From positions 248,001 to 312,000 of the forward strand of contig NZ_FNAT01000002.1 of NCBI RefSeq assembly GCF_900102015.1: 64,000 nt of DNA. The letters run 5' to 3'. A program made the translations under genes and the position numbers. Below, piece by piece: positions 27,807 to 36,545 of this stretch; position 1 is the first letter of the stretch, and every line of letters begins with the position of its first letter. Origin of the DNA: Limimaricola pyoseonensis (GTDB taxonomy: Bacteria > Pseudomonadota > Alphaproteobacteria > Rhodobacterales > Rhodobacteraceae). The notes beneath the pieces were generated by a model. It saw only the letters and a program-made list of their open reading frames with translations, was not told the DNA's origin and did no database searches.

Positions 27807-28457
27807 ATGTTCGGCCTGACCACCAAGAAGACCGAGATGGTGTCGCCCGAGGAGGCCCTGCCGGGCCGCCCGACGCCGATCCCCACCGCCGAGACCCACA
27901 CCGTTCTGGGCACGAAGCTCGACCCGAACCCGGCCGAGGGGCTGGAGGTGGCGATGTTCGGCATGGGCTGTTTCTGGGGTGTCGAGCGGATCTTCTGGCA
28001 GCAGCCGGGCGTGCATTCGACCATGGTGGGATACGCGGGCGGCTACACGCCGAACCCGACCTACGAGGAGGTCTGCACCGGCCGCACCGGCCACAACGAG
28101 GTGGTGCGGGTGATCTACGATCCGGCGAAGACCTCCTATGACGAGCTGCTGCGGGTGTTCTGGGAGAACCACGACCCGACCCAGGGCATGCGCCAGGGCA
28201 ACGACCGCGGCACGCAGTACCGCTCGGGCATCTACGCCTTCGACGACGCCCAGAAGCAGGCCGCCGAGGCCTCGCGCGAGGCCTTCGCGCCGCGGCTCTC
28301 GGGCGCGGGCTACGGCGCGGTGACGACCGAGATCGTGGCGGCGCCCGAGTTCTACATGGCCGAGGACTACCACCAGCAGTATCTCGACAAGAACCCGGCC
28401 GGCTATTGCGGCATCGGCGGCACCGGCGTGACCTGCCCGATCGGCACTGGCGCCTGA
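27807..28457 (+). CDS. msrA: Peptide-methionine (S)-S-oxide reductase MsrA
   Basis: A 216-residue reductase that repairs the S-epimer of methionine sulfoxide in proteins. The catalytic Cys55 lies in [11 protein letters not shown], followed by [20 protein letters not shown] and the [20 protein letters not shown] substrate pocket; a C-terminal Cys in [12 protein letters not shown] is the likely resolving residue. AGAAGGAG precedes the ATG. It is followed by a strong intrinsic terminator. Confidence 0.97.
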   Translation: MFGLTTKKTEMVSPEEALPGRPTPIPTAETHTVLGTKLDPNPAEGLEVAMFGMGCFWGVERIFWQQPGVHSTMVGYAGGYTPNPTYEEVCTGRTGHNEVVRVIYDPAKTSYDELLRVFWENHDPTQGMRQGNDRGTQYRSGIYAFDDAQKQAAEASREAFAPRLSGAGYGAVTTEIVAAPEFYMAEDYHQQYLDKNPAGYCGIGGTGVTCPIGTGA

Positions 28458-28498
28458 GCCGTCTGCCCGCCCCGCGCGGCGCGCGGTGGCCGGACATC

Positions 28499-28534
28499 AC
28501 GGGGGCGGCGCCATGCGCCGCCCCCGTTTCGTTT
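28499..28534 (+). terminator. Intrinsic terminator after msrA
   Basis: Perfect 12-bp stem ACGGGGGCGGCG / CGCCGCCCCCGT (28499-28510 and 28516-28527), 5-base loop CCATG, then TTCGTTT. It lies between convergent msrA and the VPLPA-CTERM gene and may serve both. Confidence 0.8.
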
Positions 28535-28553
28535 CGGCGGTCGTCGCCGCGTC

Positions 28554-29468
28554 TCAGCTCCTCCGGCGCCGCGTGATCAGGCCACCGAGGCCGAGGGCGC
28601 CCAGCATCAGCGGCAGGCTCGCCGGCAGCGGAATGGGGGCCGGCACGTCGCCGTAGACGATGTCGATCGAGGTCGAGGCAAGCAGGACCGGCAGATCCGT
28701 CGCGCCCGCGTCGATGTCGAGGATCCCCGCGAGGCCGAGCGCCTCGATGTTGTCCGACGAGATGTAGGCGTCCAGTTCGATCGTGTACTTGCCCTGGGTC
28801 TGCGGGTCGAAGCCCGGCGGCTCGAAGAAGCCGAGATTCCACGAGTTCTGGGCGACGTTGTTCTGCGCGATGAGCATGGCGTATTGCGTTGCGTTGGCCG
28901 CCACCATGCCGCCGCCATTCGCCGTGGCGTTGGTGCCGATGGCATGGTCCGCCATGGGCTGGTTGATCGGATCGAAGGCCACGAAATCGGTGCCCTCCGT
29001 GGGGTCGAAATCGATCCGGAGCTGGTAGGTCAGCTTGTCGAGCGTGAGGAACGGATCTTCCGTGGCCGGCGGAAGATCCGACGGCTCGGTCATGGAAACG
29101 GAGGTCGGGCCAACGCCCCCGCCCGTATTGCCGTCGATGACTGGAAAGGGCTGCGTGTTGATCGACCATTCGAAGTTGAAGGCCGACCGGGTCGCCGGCG
29201 CGTTTGCCTCGGCCACGGCGAAGCTGTAGGTCCGGTCGCCGTCGTAGTTGAAGGTGTTCTGCGGAGCCCCCGACGTGTCGTAGCGCAGCTTGCCCCGCAG
29301 GCCGAGCTCGACGCGGCTCAGCGCGGAGGTTCCGGTGAAGGCGCCGTTGGCGTTGCCGCTGCCGAAGATCACGTCCGGGGTGACGTTGCCCGTCCCGTTG
29401 ACGGGCGCGGCCTGCGCGACGGTGCCCATGCCCAGCAGGGCAAGGCTCGAAAGTAGTAAGCGCACCAT
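28554..29468 (-). CDS. VPLPA-CTERM sorting domain protein
   Basis: A 304-residue exported protein with a signal peptide ([20 protein letters not shown]) and a C-terminal tripartite sorting signal: an IPLPASLP motif, a hydrophobic helix ([12 protein letters not shown]) and an RRRR cluster. That is the VPLPA variant of PEP-CTERM, handled by exosortase XrtD-type enzymes. The body is Asn/Thr/Gly-rich, beta-type, with no catalytic domain I know. Codon use is less GC-rich than its neighbours and the upstream region is strikingly AT-rich. The ATG has GAGGG 8 bp upstream. No exosortase gene is in the window. Confidence 0.85.
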   Translation of the reverse strand: MVRLLLSSLALLGMGTVAQAAPVNGTGNVTPDVIFGSGNANGAFTGTSALSRVELGLRGKLRYDTSGAPQNTFNYDGDRTYSFAVAEANAPATRSAFNFEWSINTQPFPVIDGNTGGGVGPTSVSMTEPSDLPPATEDPFLTLDKLTYQLRIDFDPTEGTDFVAFDPINQPMADHAIGTNATANGGGMVAANATQYAMLIAQNNVAQNSWNLGFFEPPGFDPQTQGKYTIELDAYISSDNIEALGLAGILDIDAGATDLPVLLASTSIDIVYGDVPAPIPLPASLPLMLGALGLGGLITRRRRS

Positions 29469-29536
29469 GAAAAAATCCCTCTTCAAGGAGTGTGCCGAAA
29501 GGAGCGAATACAACTAAAGGTTGCTTACGCTGCGTC

Positions 29537-29564
29537 ATACTAACCAAGGCAGGGGATTTGACAA
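29537..29564 (-). promoter_or_regulatory. Candidate sigma-70 promoter of the VPLPA-CTERM gene
   Basis: On the minus strand TTGTCA (29564-29559), a 16-bp spacer and TAGTAT (29542-29537) lie about 70 bp before the start codon, in a non-coding stretch far lower in GC than the rest of the window. Confidence 0.45.
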
Positions 29565-29715
29565 CGCATTTGGAGAAAAGCCTGATGTGATTTCACCCAC
29601 AGATTGCGTTAGCAGTGGCCGCGGCGCATGGCGGCCTCGTGCCGCCGTCGCAGCGATTGACCGCCCCCCGCGCCTGCGCCTATGCCCGCGCGCAGGCCCA
29701 GCCCGGAGAACCGCC

Positions 29716-30603
29716 ATGCCCGTCTTCACCGCGATCACCAGCCTCGACGACCCGCGCCGCGGCGAGGTGCTGTCAGAGGCGCTCGAGGAGCTCGAGCCCG
29801 CGCCCTACGGCACCGGCGTGTTCGAGATCGAGGACGGCTCGGGGCTCTACGAGGTGACCGCCTATTTCGAGGAGGAGCCCGACGCGGTCGCGCTCGACCT
29901 GCTGGCGGCGAGCCATGGCGCCAGGCCCTTCGTGGTCTCCGAGGTGCCCGACGAGGACTGGGTCGCCAAGGTCCGGCGCGAGCTGGCCCCGGTCGAGGCG
30001 GGCCGCTTCTTCGTCTATGGCAGCCACGACGCCGACAAGGTGCCGGCGGGCCGCATCCCGCTCTTGATCGAGGCCGCCATGGCCTTCGGCACCGGCCATC
30101 ACGGCACCACGCTGGGCTGCCTCAAGGCGCTCGACGCGCTGGCGGCCGAGGGCGGGCAGCCGGCCCGGGTCGCCGATATCGGCTGTGGCACGGCGGTGTT
30201 GGCGATGGCGGCGGCGCGGGTCTGGCCCGAGGCGCGGGTGATGGCCTCCGACATCGACGCGGTCGCGGTCGAGGTGGCCGAGGCCAATCTCGCCGCGAAC
30301 GGCATGGCCGGGCAGGTGGAGTGCCTCGAGGCGGCGGGGTTCGACCACGCGGCGCTCGAGGCCGCGGCGCCCTTCGACCTGGTGTTCGCGAACATCCTCA
30401 AGGGGCCGCTGATCGCGCTCGCGCCCGAAATGGCGCGCAACGTCGCGCCGCGGGGCCACGTGATCCTGTCGGGCCTGCTCAACGAGCAGGCCGAGTCGGT
30501 CGAAGCGACCTACGAGGGTGCGGGCTTCGAGCCGGCCGCGCGCGCCAGCCATGGCGAATGGACCACGCTGGTGATGGTCCGACGTCACGTCCCGACCCAC
30601 TAG
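29716..30603 (+). CDS. prmA: Ribosomal protein L11 methyltransferase
   Basis: A 295-residue SAM-dependent methyltransferase that trimethylates ribosomal protein L11. The substrate-recognition N-terminal domain is followed by the conserved AMAFGTGHHGTTLGCLKAL segment, the SAM-binding motif VADIGCGTAVLAMAAARV (about 159-176), the acidic SDIDAVAVEVAEAN, and the catalytic-pocket NILKGPL. Length is normal. GGAGAA precedes the ATG. The low-GC pocket between it and the divergent VPLPA gene probably contains both promoters. Confidence 0.95.
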   Translation: MPVFTAITSLDDPRRGEVLSEALEELEPAPYGTGVFEIEDGSGLYEVTAYFEEEPDAVALDLLAASHGARPFVVSEVPDEDWVAKVRRELAPVEAGRFFVYGSHDADKVPAGRIPLLIEAAMAFGTGHHGTTLGCLKALDALAAEGGQPARVADIGCGTAVLAMAAARVWPEARVMASDIDAVAVEVAEANLAANGMAGQVECLEAAGFDHAALEAAAPFDLVFANILKGPLIALAPEMARNVAPRGHVILSGLLNEQAESVEATYEGAGFEPAARASHGEWTTLVMVRRHVPTH

Positions 30604-30695
30604 GACGCTGCGTCGCGCGCCGCCCCGCGCGCCGATCTCCGCCTCTCGCCGTGCTAGAACGGCGGGAGAGGAACGGCATTCATGGGGGGCGCGAC

Positions 30696-31040
30696 ATGGC
30701 CTATGTCTCGGACGGCTTCACGCGGCGGGTCGACCACGCGGCGCCCCGGCGTCGAAAGCCGGGGCAGGGTGCGCGTCCCGTCACGCGGTCCGAGGGCCTG
30801 ATCGTGATGCGGCCGCGCCGCGGGTTGCGGCTGCGGCTCGGGCCACGGCTGCTGCTGCTGCCGCTGGCCGTTCTGCTGGGCGCGCGGCTCTGCCTCGCGC
30901 TGTATTTCGACCCGCAGGCCTACGCGCAGTGGCAGGCCGGCCTGTCGGGCACCGGCGCGGCCGGCCGCGCCCTGGCCTGGGCGCTGACGCCGGACCCGGT
31001 GACGCAGGGCCTCGCCGCCGCGCTGGCGCCGCTCCTTTAG
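30696..31040 (+). CDS. Small single-pass membrane protein, unknown
   Basis: A 114-residue protein I do not recognise. The first 45 residues are very basic, then one clear transmembrane helix (LLLLPLAVLLGARLCLALYF, about residues 52-71), then a short alanine-rich tail. That looks like a cytoplasmic N-terminus tethered to the membrane. It lies 92 bp after prmA on the same strand, with a GGGGGG stretch upstream of the ATG. Codon position GC is consistent with coding. No function can be assigned. Confidence 0.65.
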   Translation: MAYVSDGFTRRVDHAAPRRRKPGQGARPVTRSEGLIVMRPRRGLRLRLGPRLLLLPLAVLLGARLCLALYFDPQAYAQWQAGLSGTGAAGRALAWALTPDPVTQGLAAALAPLL

Positions 31041-31074
31041 GGGGCAGCGGCGCGCCGGCGCGGCCCTCGCGGAC

Positions 31075-31269
31075 TCAGCGGCGGGCCGAGCGCCGGGCGA
31101 TCCGGCCGATCTCGGACCGGTCGAGGCCGATGTCGTCCAGCTCGCGATCGGTCAGCGCCGCGAGCGCCTTGGCGGTGCGACGGGTGTCGTGCCAGACGAG
31201 CAGGCGGGTCAGCAGGGCGGTGAGGGGCAGGGTGGCGGCGCCGGGGCGGGCGGTGGCGATGCTGGTCAT
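31075..31269 (-). CDS. DUF1127 domain small protein
   Basis: A 64-residue basic protein. The C-terminal 40 residues, from RRTAKALAALTDRELDDIGL to SRSEIGRIAR-like DRSEIGRIARR, are the DUF1127 motif. Short DUF1127 proteins are abundant in Alphaproteobacteria; some affect RNA turnover or stress and phosphate responses (CcaF1 in Rhodobacter sphaeroides is the best-known case). The N-terminal 25 residues are hydrophobic. It lies between convergent and tandem neighbours without an obvious operon partner, upstream of which is prs on the same strand. Confidence 0.85.
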   Translation of the reverse strand: MTSIATARPGAATLPLTALLTRLLVWHDTRRTAKALAALTDRELDDIGLDRSEIGRIARRSARR

Positions 31270-31412
31270 GGCGGGACCTTGGGATTGGACTGCCGGCTGC
31301 GGCAGGGGTTGCGAATGCCGGGGATCTAGTCGCGGTCCCGGCTTCGCGCCATGGCCGTTTCGGCATCCCCGGCATGTGCCGCGCACATGCCGGGCGCCGG
31401 TGGCAGCGTGCC

Positions 31413-32432
31413 TCAGTCGGTGACGTACATGCCTTCGTAGATCGGCACGAGGGTCTCGTGCTCGAAGAGCGAGCTGACCGAGGTGCCGTTCCAGATGTTG
31501 AGGATCGCCTGGGCGAACATCGGCGCGGTCGGCACGATGCGGATGTTCGGCGCGGCCTTCACCGCCTCGGTCGGCTCGATCGAGTCGGTGATCACCAGCG
31601 ACTTCATGACCGAGTTCTCGATCCGGCCGACCGCCGGGCCCGAGAGCACGCCGTGGGTGATGTAGCTGTGCACCTCGGTGGCGCCGGCCTCCATCAGCGT
31701 CTCGGCCGCCTTGCACAGCGTGCCGGCGGTGTCGCAGATGTCGTCGACGATGATGCAGGTCTTGCCGGTGACGTCGCCGATCACCGTCATCTCGGCCACC
31801 TCGCCCGGCTTCTCGCGGCGCTTGTCGACGATGGCGAGCGGCGCGCCGATGCGCTTGGCCAGCTCGCGCGCGCGGGCCACGCCGCCCACGTCGGGCGAGA
31901 TCACCATCACCTCGTCGCGGCGGCCGCGGAAGTGGTGCGCGATGTCGAGCGCGAAGATCGGCGCGGCGTAGAGGTTGTCGACCGGGATGTCGAAGAAGCC
32001 CTGGATCTGGGCGGCGTGCAGGTCCATGGTCAGCACCCGCTCGATGCCGGCCTCGGCGACGAGGTTGGCCACCAGCTTGGCCGAGATCGGGGTGCGCGCC
32101 TTGGTGCGGCGGTCCTGCCGGGCATAGCCGAAATAGGGGATCACGGCGGTGATGCGCGCGGCCGAGGAGCGGCGCAGCGCGTCGGCCATGATCAGCAGCT
32201 CCATCAGGTTGTCGTTGGCCGGGTTCGAGGTCGGCTGGATGATGAACATGTCCTCGCCGCGGACGTTCTCGTAGACCTCGACGAAGATCTCCTGGTCGTT
32301 GAAGCGCTCGACCCGCGCGTCGACGAGGCCGACATTCATGCCCCGGTGCATCGACATCCGCCGCGCCATGGCGCTGGCGAGGGGCTTGTTGGCGTTTCCG
32401 GCGATCAGCTTCGGCTCGGTCACGGTGGGCAT
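31413..32432 (-). CDS. prs: Ribose-phosphate pyrophosphokinase
   Basis: A 339-residue enzyme making PRPP from ribose 5-phosphate and ATP, the entry to nucleotide, His, Trp and NAD synthesis. Visible are [20 protein letters not shown], the ATP-flexible region [20 protein letters not shown], and the PRPP-binding loop [13 protein letters not shown]. It is slightly longer than E. coli Prs (315) because of an N-terminal and an internal extension, as in other Rhodobacterales. Start ATG 32432. Divergent from the HCCA-isomerase-like gene (129 bp). Confidence 0.96.
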   Translation of the reverse strand: MPTVTEPKLIAGNANKPLASAMARRMSMHRGMNVGLVDARVERFNDQEIFVEVYENVRGEDMFIIQPTSNPANDNLMELLIMADALRRSSAARITAVIPYFGYARQDRRTKARTPISAKLVANLVAEAGIERVLTMDLHAAQIQGFFDIPVDNLYAAPIFALDIAHHFRGRRDEVMVISPDVGGVARARELAKRIGAPLAIVDKRREKPGEVAEMTVIGDVTGKTCIIVDDICDTAGTLCKAAETLMEAGATEVHSYITHGVLSGPAVGRIENSVMKSLVITDSIEPTEAVKAAPNIRIVPTAPMFAQAILNIWNGTSVSSLFEHETLVPIYEGMYVTD

Positions 32433-32561
32433 CGGGGCAGCATCCTTCGGGCAGACTGGCTGGGCCGCCCGAAGGGCCGGGCGGCGATGATTGACACCGC
32501 CTATCACAGCCCTAGGGTGACGCAAACCTGCCCGTTGGGGCCGTCTGTCAAGGGGGTGCGG

Positions 32562-33161
32562 ATGCCGCAGATCGACTACTTCTTCGCGACGCTCTCGCCC
32601 TATGTCTACATCGCCGGCACGCGGTTCGAGGAGATCGCCGCGAGATACGGCGCGGAGATCACCTACAAGCCGATGGACGTGGTGGCGCTGTTTCCCCGCT
32701 CGGGCGGGCAGGCGCCCAAGGACCGGCATCCGAGCCGGGTCGAGTACCGCGCCCAGGAGCTGCGGCGGCAGTCGAAGAAGGCGGGGCTGCCCTTCAACCT
32801 GCGCCCGGCCTTCTGGCCCACCAACGCCGCGCCCTCGAGCTACGCGATCATCAACGCGCAGAAGGCGGGCGGCGGCGACATGGGCCTCCTGGTGCACGCC
32901 ATCACCCGCGCCTGCTGGTCCGAGGAGAAGGACATCGCCGAGGAGGCGGTGATCCGCGCCGCGCTCGAGGAGGCGGGGTTCGACCCGGAACTGGCCGAGA
33001 GCAACATGATGGGGGCTGCGGACGAATACGCCTCGAACCTCGAGGAGGCGGTGCGGCGCGGCGTGTTCGGCTCGCCCTTCTACATCACCGACACCGACGA
33101 GCGGTTCTGGGGGCAGGACCGGCTGGGCGACCTCGCGCTGCACCTGTCGGGGCAGCTCTGA
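32562..33161 (+). CDS. 2-hydroxychromene-2-carboxylate isomerase-like DsbA-family protein
   Basis: A 199-residue thioredoxin-fold protein of the kappa-GST/HCCA isomerase group. The N-terminus [20 protein letters not shown] has the family's Ser/Thr-Pro active-site region in place of DsbA's CxxC, and [20 protein letters not shown] is the conserved C-terminal segment. In naphthalene degraders such enzymes use glutathione to isomerise HCCA; no aromatic ring genes are near, so here it is more likely a general GST-like isomerase. GGGGG lies 7 bp upstream of ATG 32562. Confidence 0.88.
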   Translation: MPQIDYFFATLSPYVYIAGTRFEEIAARYGAEITYKPMDVVALFPRSGGQAPKDRHPSRVEYRAQELRRQSKKAGLPFNLRPAFWPTNAAPSSYAIINAQKAGGGDMGLLVHAITRACWSEEKDIAEEAVIRAALEEAGFDPELAESNMMGAADEYASNLEEAVRRGVFGSPFYITDTDERFWGQDRLGDLALHLSGQL

Positions 33162-33168
33162 GCCGAAG

Positions 33169-33183
33169 GCGCCCGGCGGGCGC
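33169..33183. terminator. Small hairpin between convergent genes
   Basis: GCGCCC-GGC-GGGCGC forms a 6-bp stem between the isomerase-like gene and the threonine aldolase gene. No T-run, so only terminator-like. Confidence 0.3.
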
Positions 33184-33186
33184 GCC

Positions 33187-34233
33187 TCAGCCCAGCAGCG
33201 ACAGGAAGCGCGCCACGCCCTCTTCGCCCACCGACCAGTCGCAGACCATGCGCGCAGTGAGCCGCGCCTCGGGGTCGCCCGCCATCGGATCGCCGTCCAT
33301 CACGTAGAAATCCGCCCCCGCCTCGATCAGCCGCCGCAGCGTGGCGCGGGGCAGGGTGACGAAGACGAGGTTGGCCTCGGCCGGGTAAAGGATCTCGGCA
33401 TCCTCATGTGCGCGCAGCCCCTCGACCAGCATCCGCCCGGCGGCGTTGGCCCGGCGTGCGAGGTCGAGCCAGAGGTCGTCCGCCAGATAGGCCTCCATCT
33501 GCGCCGACAGGAAGCGGTGCTTGGAGAAGAGGTGCCCGCCGCGCTTACGGCGCAGCGCGAAGTCGCGGGCGAGGTCGGGCTCGAAGAACACCGCCGCCTC
33601 GACGCCCAGAAGCCCGTTCTTGGTGCCACCGAAGCTCAGCGCGTCGACGCCCGCCTTCCAGGTCATCTCGGCCGGGCTGCAGCCCAGCGCCGCGACCGCG
33701 TTGGCGAAGCGCGCGCCGTCCATGTGCACGCGCTGGCCGCGCGCGCGGGCCAGATCGCCGATGGCGCGCAGCTGGTCGAGCCCGTAGACCGCGCCGGTCT
33801 CGGTGACCTGCGTGACCGAGATCGGCCCCGCCTGCGCGTTGTGGAACGAGCGCGCGCCCTCGGGGCCGATCACCCGCTCGAGATCGGCGACCGACATCCG
33901 CCCGTCGGGGGCGGGAACGATCGAGAGCTTGGCGCCGCCGGTGTAGAATTCGGGCGCGTTGCCCTCGTCATGCTCGATATGCGCGTGCTCGGAGCAGAAG
34001 ATCGCGTCCCAGGGCTGCGCCATGCAGCCGAGGATCAGCGAGTTCGCTGCCGTTCCGGTCCCGACCAGATGCACCTCGGCCTGCGGCGCCTCGAAGATCT
34101 CGCGAATACGGTCGCGCACCCGGTCGAGCGCGCTTTCCGAGCCGTAGGCGCGCTGGTGGCCGTCATTGGCCCGCGCGATCGCCTCGAGCACGGCGGGGTG
34201 GGCCGGGCCGGCATTGTCGGAGGCGAACTGCAT
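33187..34233 (-). CDS. ltaE: Low-specificity L-threonine aldolase
   Basis: A 348-residue PLP enzyme of fold type I that cleaves L-threonine/allo-threonine to glycine and acetaldehyde. Landmarks are [46 protein letters not shown] (PLP ring Asp) and the Schiff-base lysine in [14 protein letters not shown]. Length fits the family. It is the last gene of a minus-strand run: its ATG overlaps the ycgN stop by one base (TGATG). Confidence 0.93.
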   Translation of the reverse strand: MQFASDNAGPAHPAVLEAIARANDGHQRAYGSESALDRVRDRIREIFEAPQAEVHLVGTGTAANSLILGCMAQPWDAIFCSEHAHIEHDEGNAPEFYTGGAKLSIVPAPDGRMSVADLERVIGPEGARSFHNAQAGPISVTQVTETGAVYGLDQLRAIGDLARARGQRVHMDGARFANAVAALGCSPAEMTWKAGVDALSFGGTKNGLLGVEAAVFFEPDLARDFALRRKRGGHLFSKHRFLSAQMEAYLADDLWLDLARRANAAGRMLVEGLRAHEDAEILYPAEANLVFVTLPRATLRRLIEAGADFYVMDGDPMAGDPEARLTARMVCDWSVGEEGVARFLSLLG

Positions 34234-34673
34234 CAGACGGGCTCCTCGATGATGTGGTCCTCCCAGTCGTCGTCATCGACCTGGGTTTCGGGCACGGTGC
34301 GGTGGATCATCGACACGCCGGCGCGGTGCACGGTCGCCGGGTCGCCCGAGATCAGGTGGTGCCAGTCGTAGAGCGGCCGCCCCTCGGCCCGGAGCCGGTA
34401 GGCGCAGGTCGCGGGCAGCCAGTACATGGTCTCGGCGATCTTTTCGGGCGTCAGCACGATGCATTCGGGCACGTAGCGGTGCCGCGTGGCGTATTTGGTG
34501 CAGCGGCAGGTCGCGCCGTCGAGCAGGCGGCAGGCGACGCGGGTCAGCGCCACCTCGCCGGTGTCCTCGTCCTCGATCTTGTTGAGGCAGCACTTGCCGC
34601 AGCCGTCGCAGAGCGCCTCCCATTCCGCCTTGTCGAGCTGTTCGAGCGGCAGTTCCCAGAACTTGTCACGCAT
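34233..34673 (-). CDS. ycgN: YcgN family cysteine-cluster protein (UPF0260)
   Basis: A 146-residue protein with the UPF0260 cysteine cluster: CDGCGKCCLNKI near residue 22-33, CRLLDGATCRCTKY near 48-61 and a later CAYR, likely a metal or Fe-S site. Other conserved parts are PECIVLTPEKIAETMYWLP and LYDWHHLISGDP. Function is unknown. Its start overlaps the ribF stop by 8 bp and its stop overlaps the ltaE start, so the three are coupled. Confidence 0.92.
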   Translation of the reverse strand: MRDKFWELPLEQLDKAEWEALCDGCGKCCLNKIEDEDTGEVALTRVACRLLDGATCRCTKYATRHRYVPECIVLTPEKIAETMYWLPATCAYRLRAEGRPLYDWHHLISGDPATVHRAGVSMIHRTVPETQVDDDDWEDHIIEEPV

Positions 34674-35604
34674 GGGCCAGCACCTCGCGGGCGCGGGCGC
34701 AGTCGGCGTCCATCTGCGCGATCAGCGCCTCCAGCCCGTCGAACCTCTCCTCGCCGCGCAGGTACTCGACCAGCGCGACGGAGATCTCGGCGCCGTAGAG
34801 GTCGCCCTTGAAGTCGAACAGGAAGGTCTCGCAGTTCGGGTGGTTCTCGCCGAACATCGGCCGCACCCCGATCGAGGCGGCGCCGTCGTAGCTGCCGGCA
34901 TGCGGGCCGTCGAGCACGTCGACCTTGACCGCGTAGACCCCGAAGCGCGGCATGTGCAGCCCGTCGACGGCCATGTTGGCGGTGGGGTAGCCCAGATCGC
35001 GGCCGCGCTTCTCGCCATGGATCACCTCGCCCTCGAGCCGGTGCCAGTGGCCGAGCATCCGCGCCGCGTCGCGCGGCCGGCCCTCCGAGAGCGCCTCGCG
35101 GATCGCGGTGGAGCTGACCTCGCCCTGGTCGAAGGCCACCAGCGGCGCGATGGTGACGCCGAAGCCGAAGCGTTCGCCCAGCTCGCGCAGCATGGCGGTG
35201 TCGCCGGCGCGGCCCTTGCCGAAGCGGAAATCGGCGCCGACCACGACATGGCGCAGCCCGAGCCCCTCGGCGATCACCTCCTGGGCGAAGCCCTCGGGCG
35301 TGTGCGCGGCGAGATCGGCGTCGAAGCGCAGCTCGTAGAGCTTCTCGACACCGACCTTCTGCAGCCGGTGGGCGCGGGCGGCGCGGTTCATCAGCCGGAA
35401 GGGCGGGGCGTCGGGGGCGAAGTACTCGCGCGGATGCGGCTCGAAGGTCATGACGCCCAATGGCGCGCAGAGCCGTTCGGCCTCGGTCCGGGCGAGGTCG
35501 ATCACCGACAGGTGCCCGAGATGCACGCCGTCGAAATTGCCGATCGCGGCGGCGGCGCCGCGATCCTCGGGGGCGATGTCGGTGAAGTCGCTCAGAATGC
35601 GCAT
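34666..35604 (-). CDS. ribF: Bifunctional riboflavin kinase / FAD synthetase
   Basis: A 312-residue enzyme making FMN then FAD. The N-terminal FMN adenylyltransferase domain has AAAIGNFDGVHLGHLSVI (HxGH-type nucleotide site) and STAIREALSEG; the C-terminal riboflavin kinase domain has GRDLGYPTANMAVDG and CETFLFDFKGDLYG. The ATG at 35604 gives the family N-terminus. A strong GC hairpin separates it from the upstream HAD gene, so it may start its own transcript with ycgN and ltaE. Confidence 0.96.
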   Translation of the reverse strand: MRILSDFTDIAPEDRGAAAAIGNFDGVHLGHLSVIDLARTEAERLCAPLGVMTFEPHPREYFAPDAPPFRLMNRAARAHRLQKVGVEKLYELRFDADLAAHTPEGFAQEVIAEGLGLRHVVVGADFRFGKGRAGDTAMLRELGERFGFGVTIAPLVAFDQGEVSSTAIREALSEGRPRDAARMLGHWHRLEGEVIHGEKRGRDLGYPTANMAVDGLHMPRFGVYAVKVDVLDGPHAGSYDGAASIGVRPMFGENHPNCETFLFDFKGDLYGAEISVALVEYLRGEERFDGLEALIAQMDADCARAREVLAHA

Positions 35605-35624
35605 GACGCCTTGGGTAGCCGTGC

Positions 35625-35658
35625 GCCGGGGCGCGCGCAAGCGGGCGCGCGCCCCGGC
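35625..35658 (-). terminator. 14-bp GC hairpin between the HAD gene and ribF
   Basis: GCCGGGGCGCGCGC (35625-35638) and GCGCGCGCCCCGGC (35645-35658) are perfectly complementary with a 6-base loop. It lies 5 bp after the HAD stop. There is no T-run, so it may attenuate or protect an RNA end. Confidence 0.5.
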
Positions 35659-35662
35659 CGGA

Positions 35663-36541
35663 TCAGCGCAGGAAGCCGATGGTGAACTCGGGCGCCTGCC
35701 GTTCGCTCTTCAGATAGGCCTCGAGCCTGTCGGGGTCGGGCTGACCGCCTTCGCGCGTGCCGGTCTCCTTGGCCGCGAGGCCGCCCGAGATGAACAGGCA
35801 GTCGAGCTCTTCGCCGGCCGCGCCCGAGACGTCGGTGTGCGGCCCGTCGCCGATGCAGATGATCCGCGCGTCCGACACGGTCGGGTCGATCTCCGCGAGC
35901 CTACGGCGCGCGAGGTCGTAGATCGGCGGGTGCGGCTTGCCGAAATAGAGGCTCTCGCCGCCCATCTCGGAGTAGAGCTTGGCGAGCGCGCCGGCGCACC
36001 AGACCCGCTCCTCGCCGCGGTCGACCACGATGTCGGGGTTGGCGCAGAGGAGCTTCAGCCCGCGCTGCTTGGCCTTCAGGAACTGCGGCCGGTAGACCTC
36101 GGGGTCGGCGTGCTCGTCCTCGGGGCCGCAGCAGACGATGCCCTGGGCCGCGTCGAGATCGGTGCGGGTGATCTCCACCGGATCCTTGATGATCTTCAAG
36201 GGCTCGAAGAAGGCCTCGTCGCGTTCGTCGCCGATGAACCAGACCTTCTCGCCCACCGCGCCGGTGAACATCGCGGCGCGGGCCGAATCGCCCGAGCTCG
36301 CGATGCTGTCATAGCTGTCCTGCGGGATGCCGAGGCCGCGGATCTGCTGCTCGACCGACAGCCGCGGGCGCGGCGAGTTGGTGACGAGGATCACCTTGCC
36401 GCCCGCCGCCCGGAAGCCGCGCATCGCGGCGACGGCGTCGTCATGGGCCCGCACGCCGTCATGCATGCAGCCCCAGAGATCCACGAAGGCGGCGTCGTAG
36501 TCGCCCGAGATGTCGGCGAAGCGGTCGATGATCCTCGTCAT
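35663..36541 (-). CDS. TIGR01459 family HAD-type hydrolase
   Basis: A 292-residue HAD phosphatase of the NagD-like IIA group (TIGR01459). Motif I is AAFVDLWGCMHDG with nucleophile Asp, motif II ILVTNSPRP, motif III includes YFGKPHPPIYDLA (Lys) and motif IV IICIGDGPHTDVSGA. In motif I the usual second Asp is replaced in this subgroup by the WG sequence. The substrate is unknown. It starts 4 bp after the ppaC stop, so the two are probably cotranscribed. Confidence 0.9.
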   Translation of the reverse strand: MTRIIDRFADISGDYDAAFVDLWGCMHDGVRAHDDAVAAMRGFRAAGGKVILVTNSPRPRLSVEQQIRGLGIPQDSYDSIASSGDSARAAMFTGAVGEKVWFIGDERDEAFFEPLKIIKDPVEITRTDLDAAQGIVCCGPEDEHADPEVYRPQFLKAKQRGLKLLCANPDIVVDRGEERVWCAGALAKLYSEMGGESLYFGKPHPPIYDLARRRLAEIDPTVSDARIICIGDGPHTDVSGAAGEELDCLFISGGLAAKETGTREGGQPDPDRLEAYLKSERQAPEFTIGFLR

Positions 36542-36545
36542 CGGC

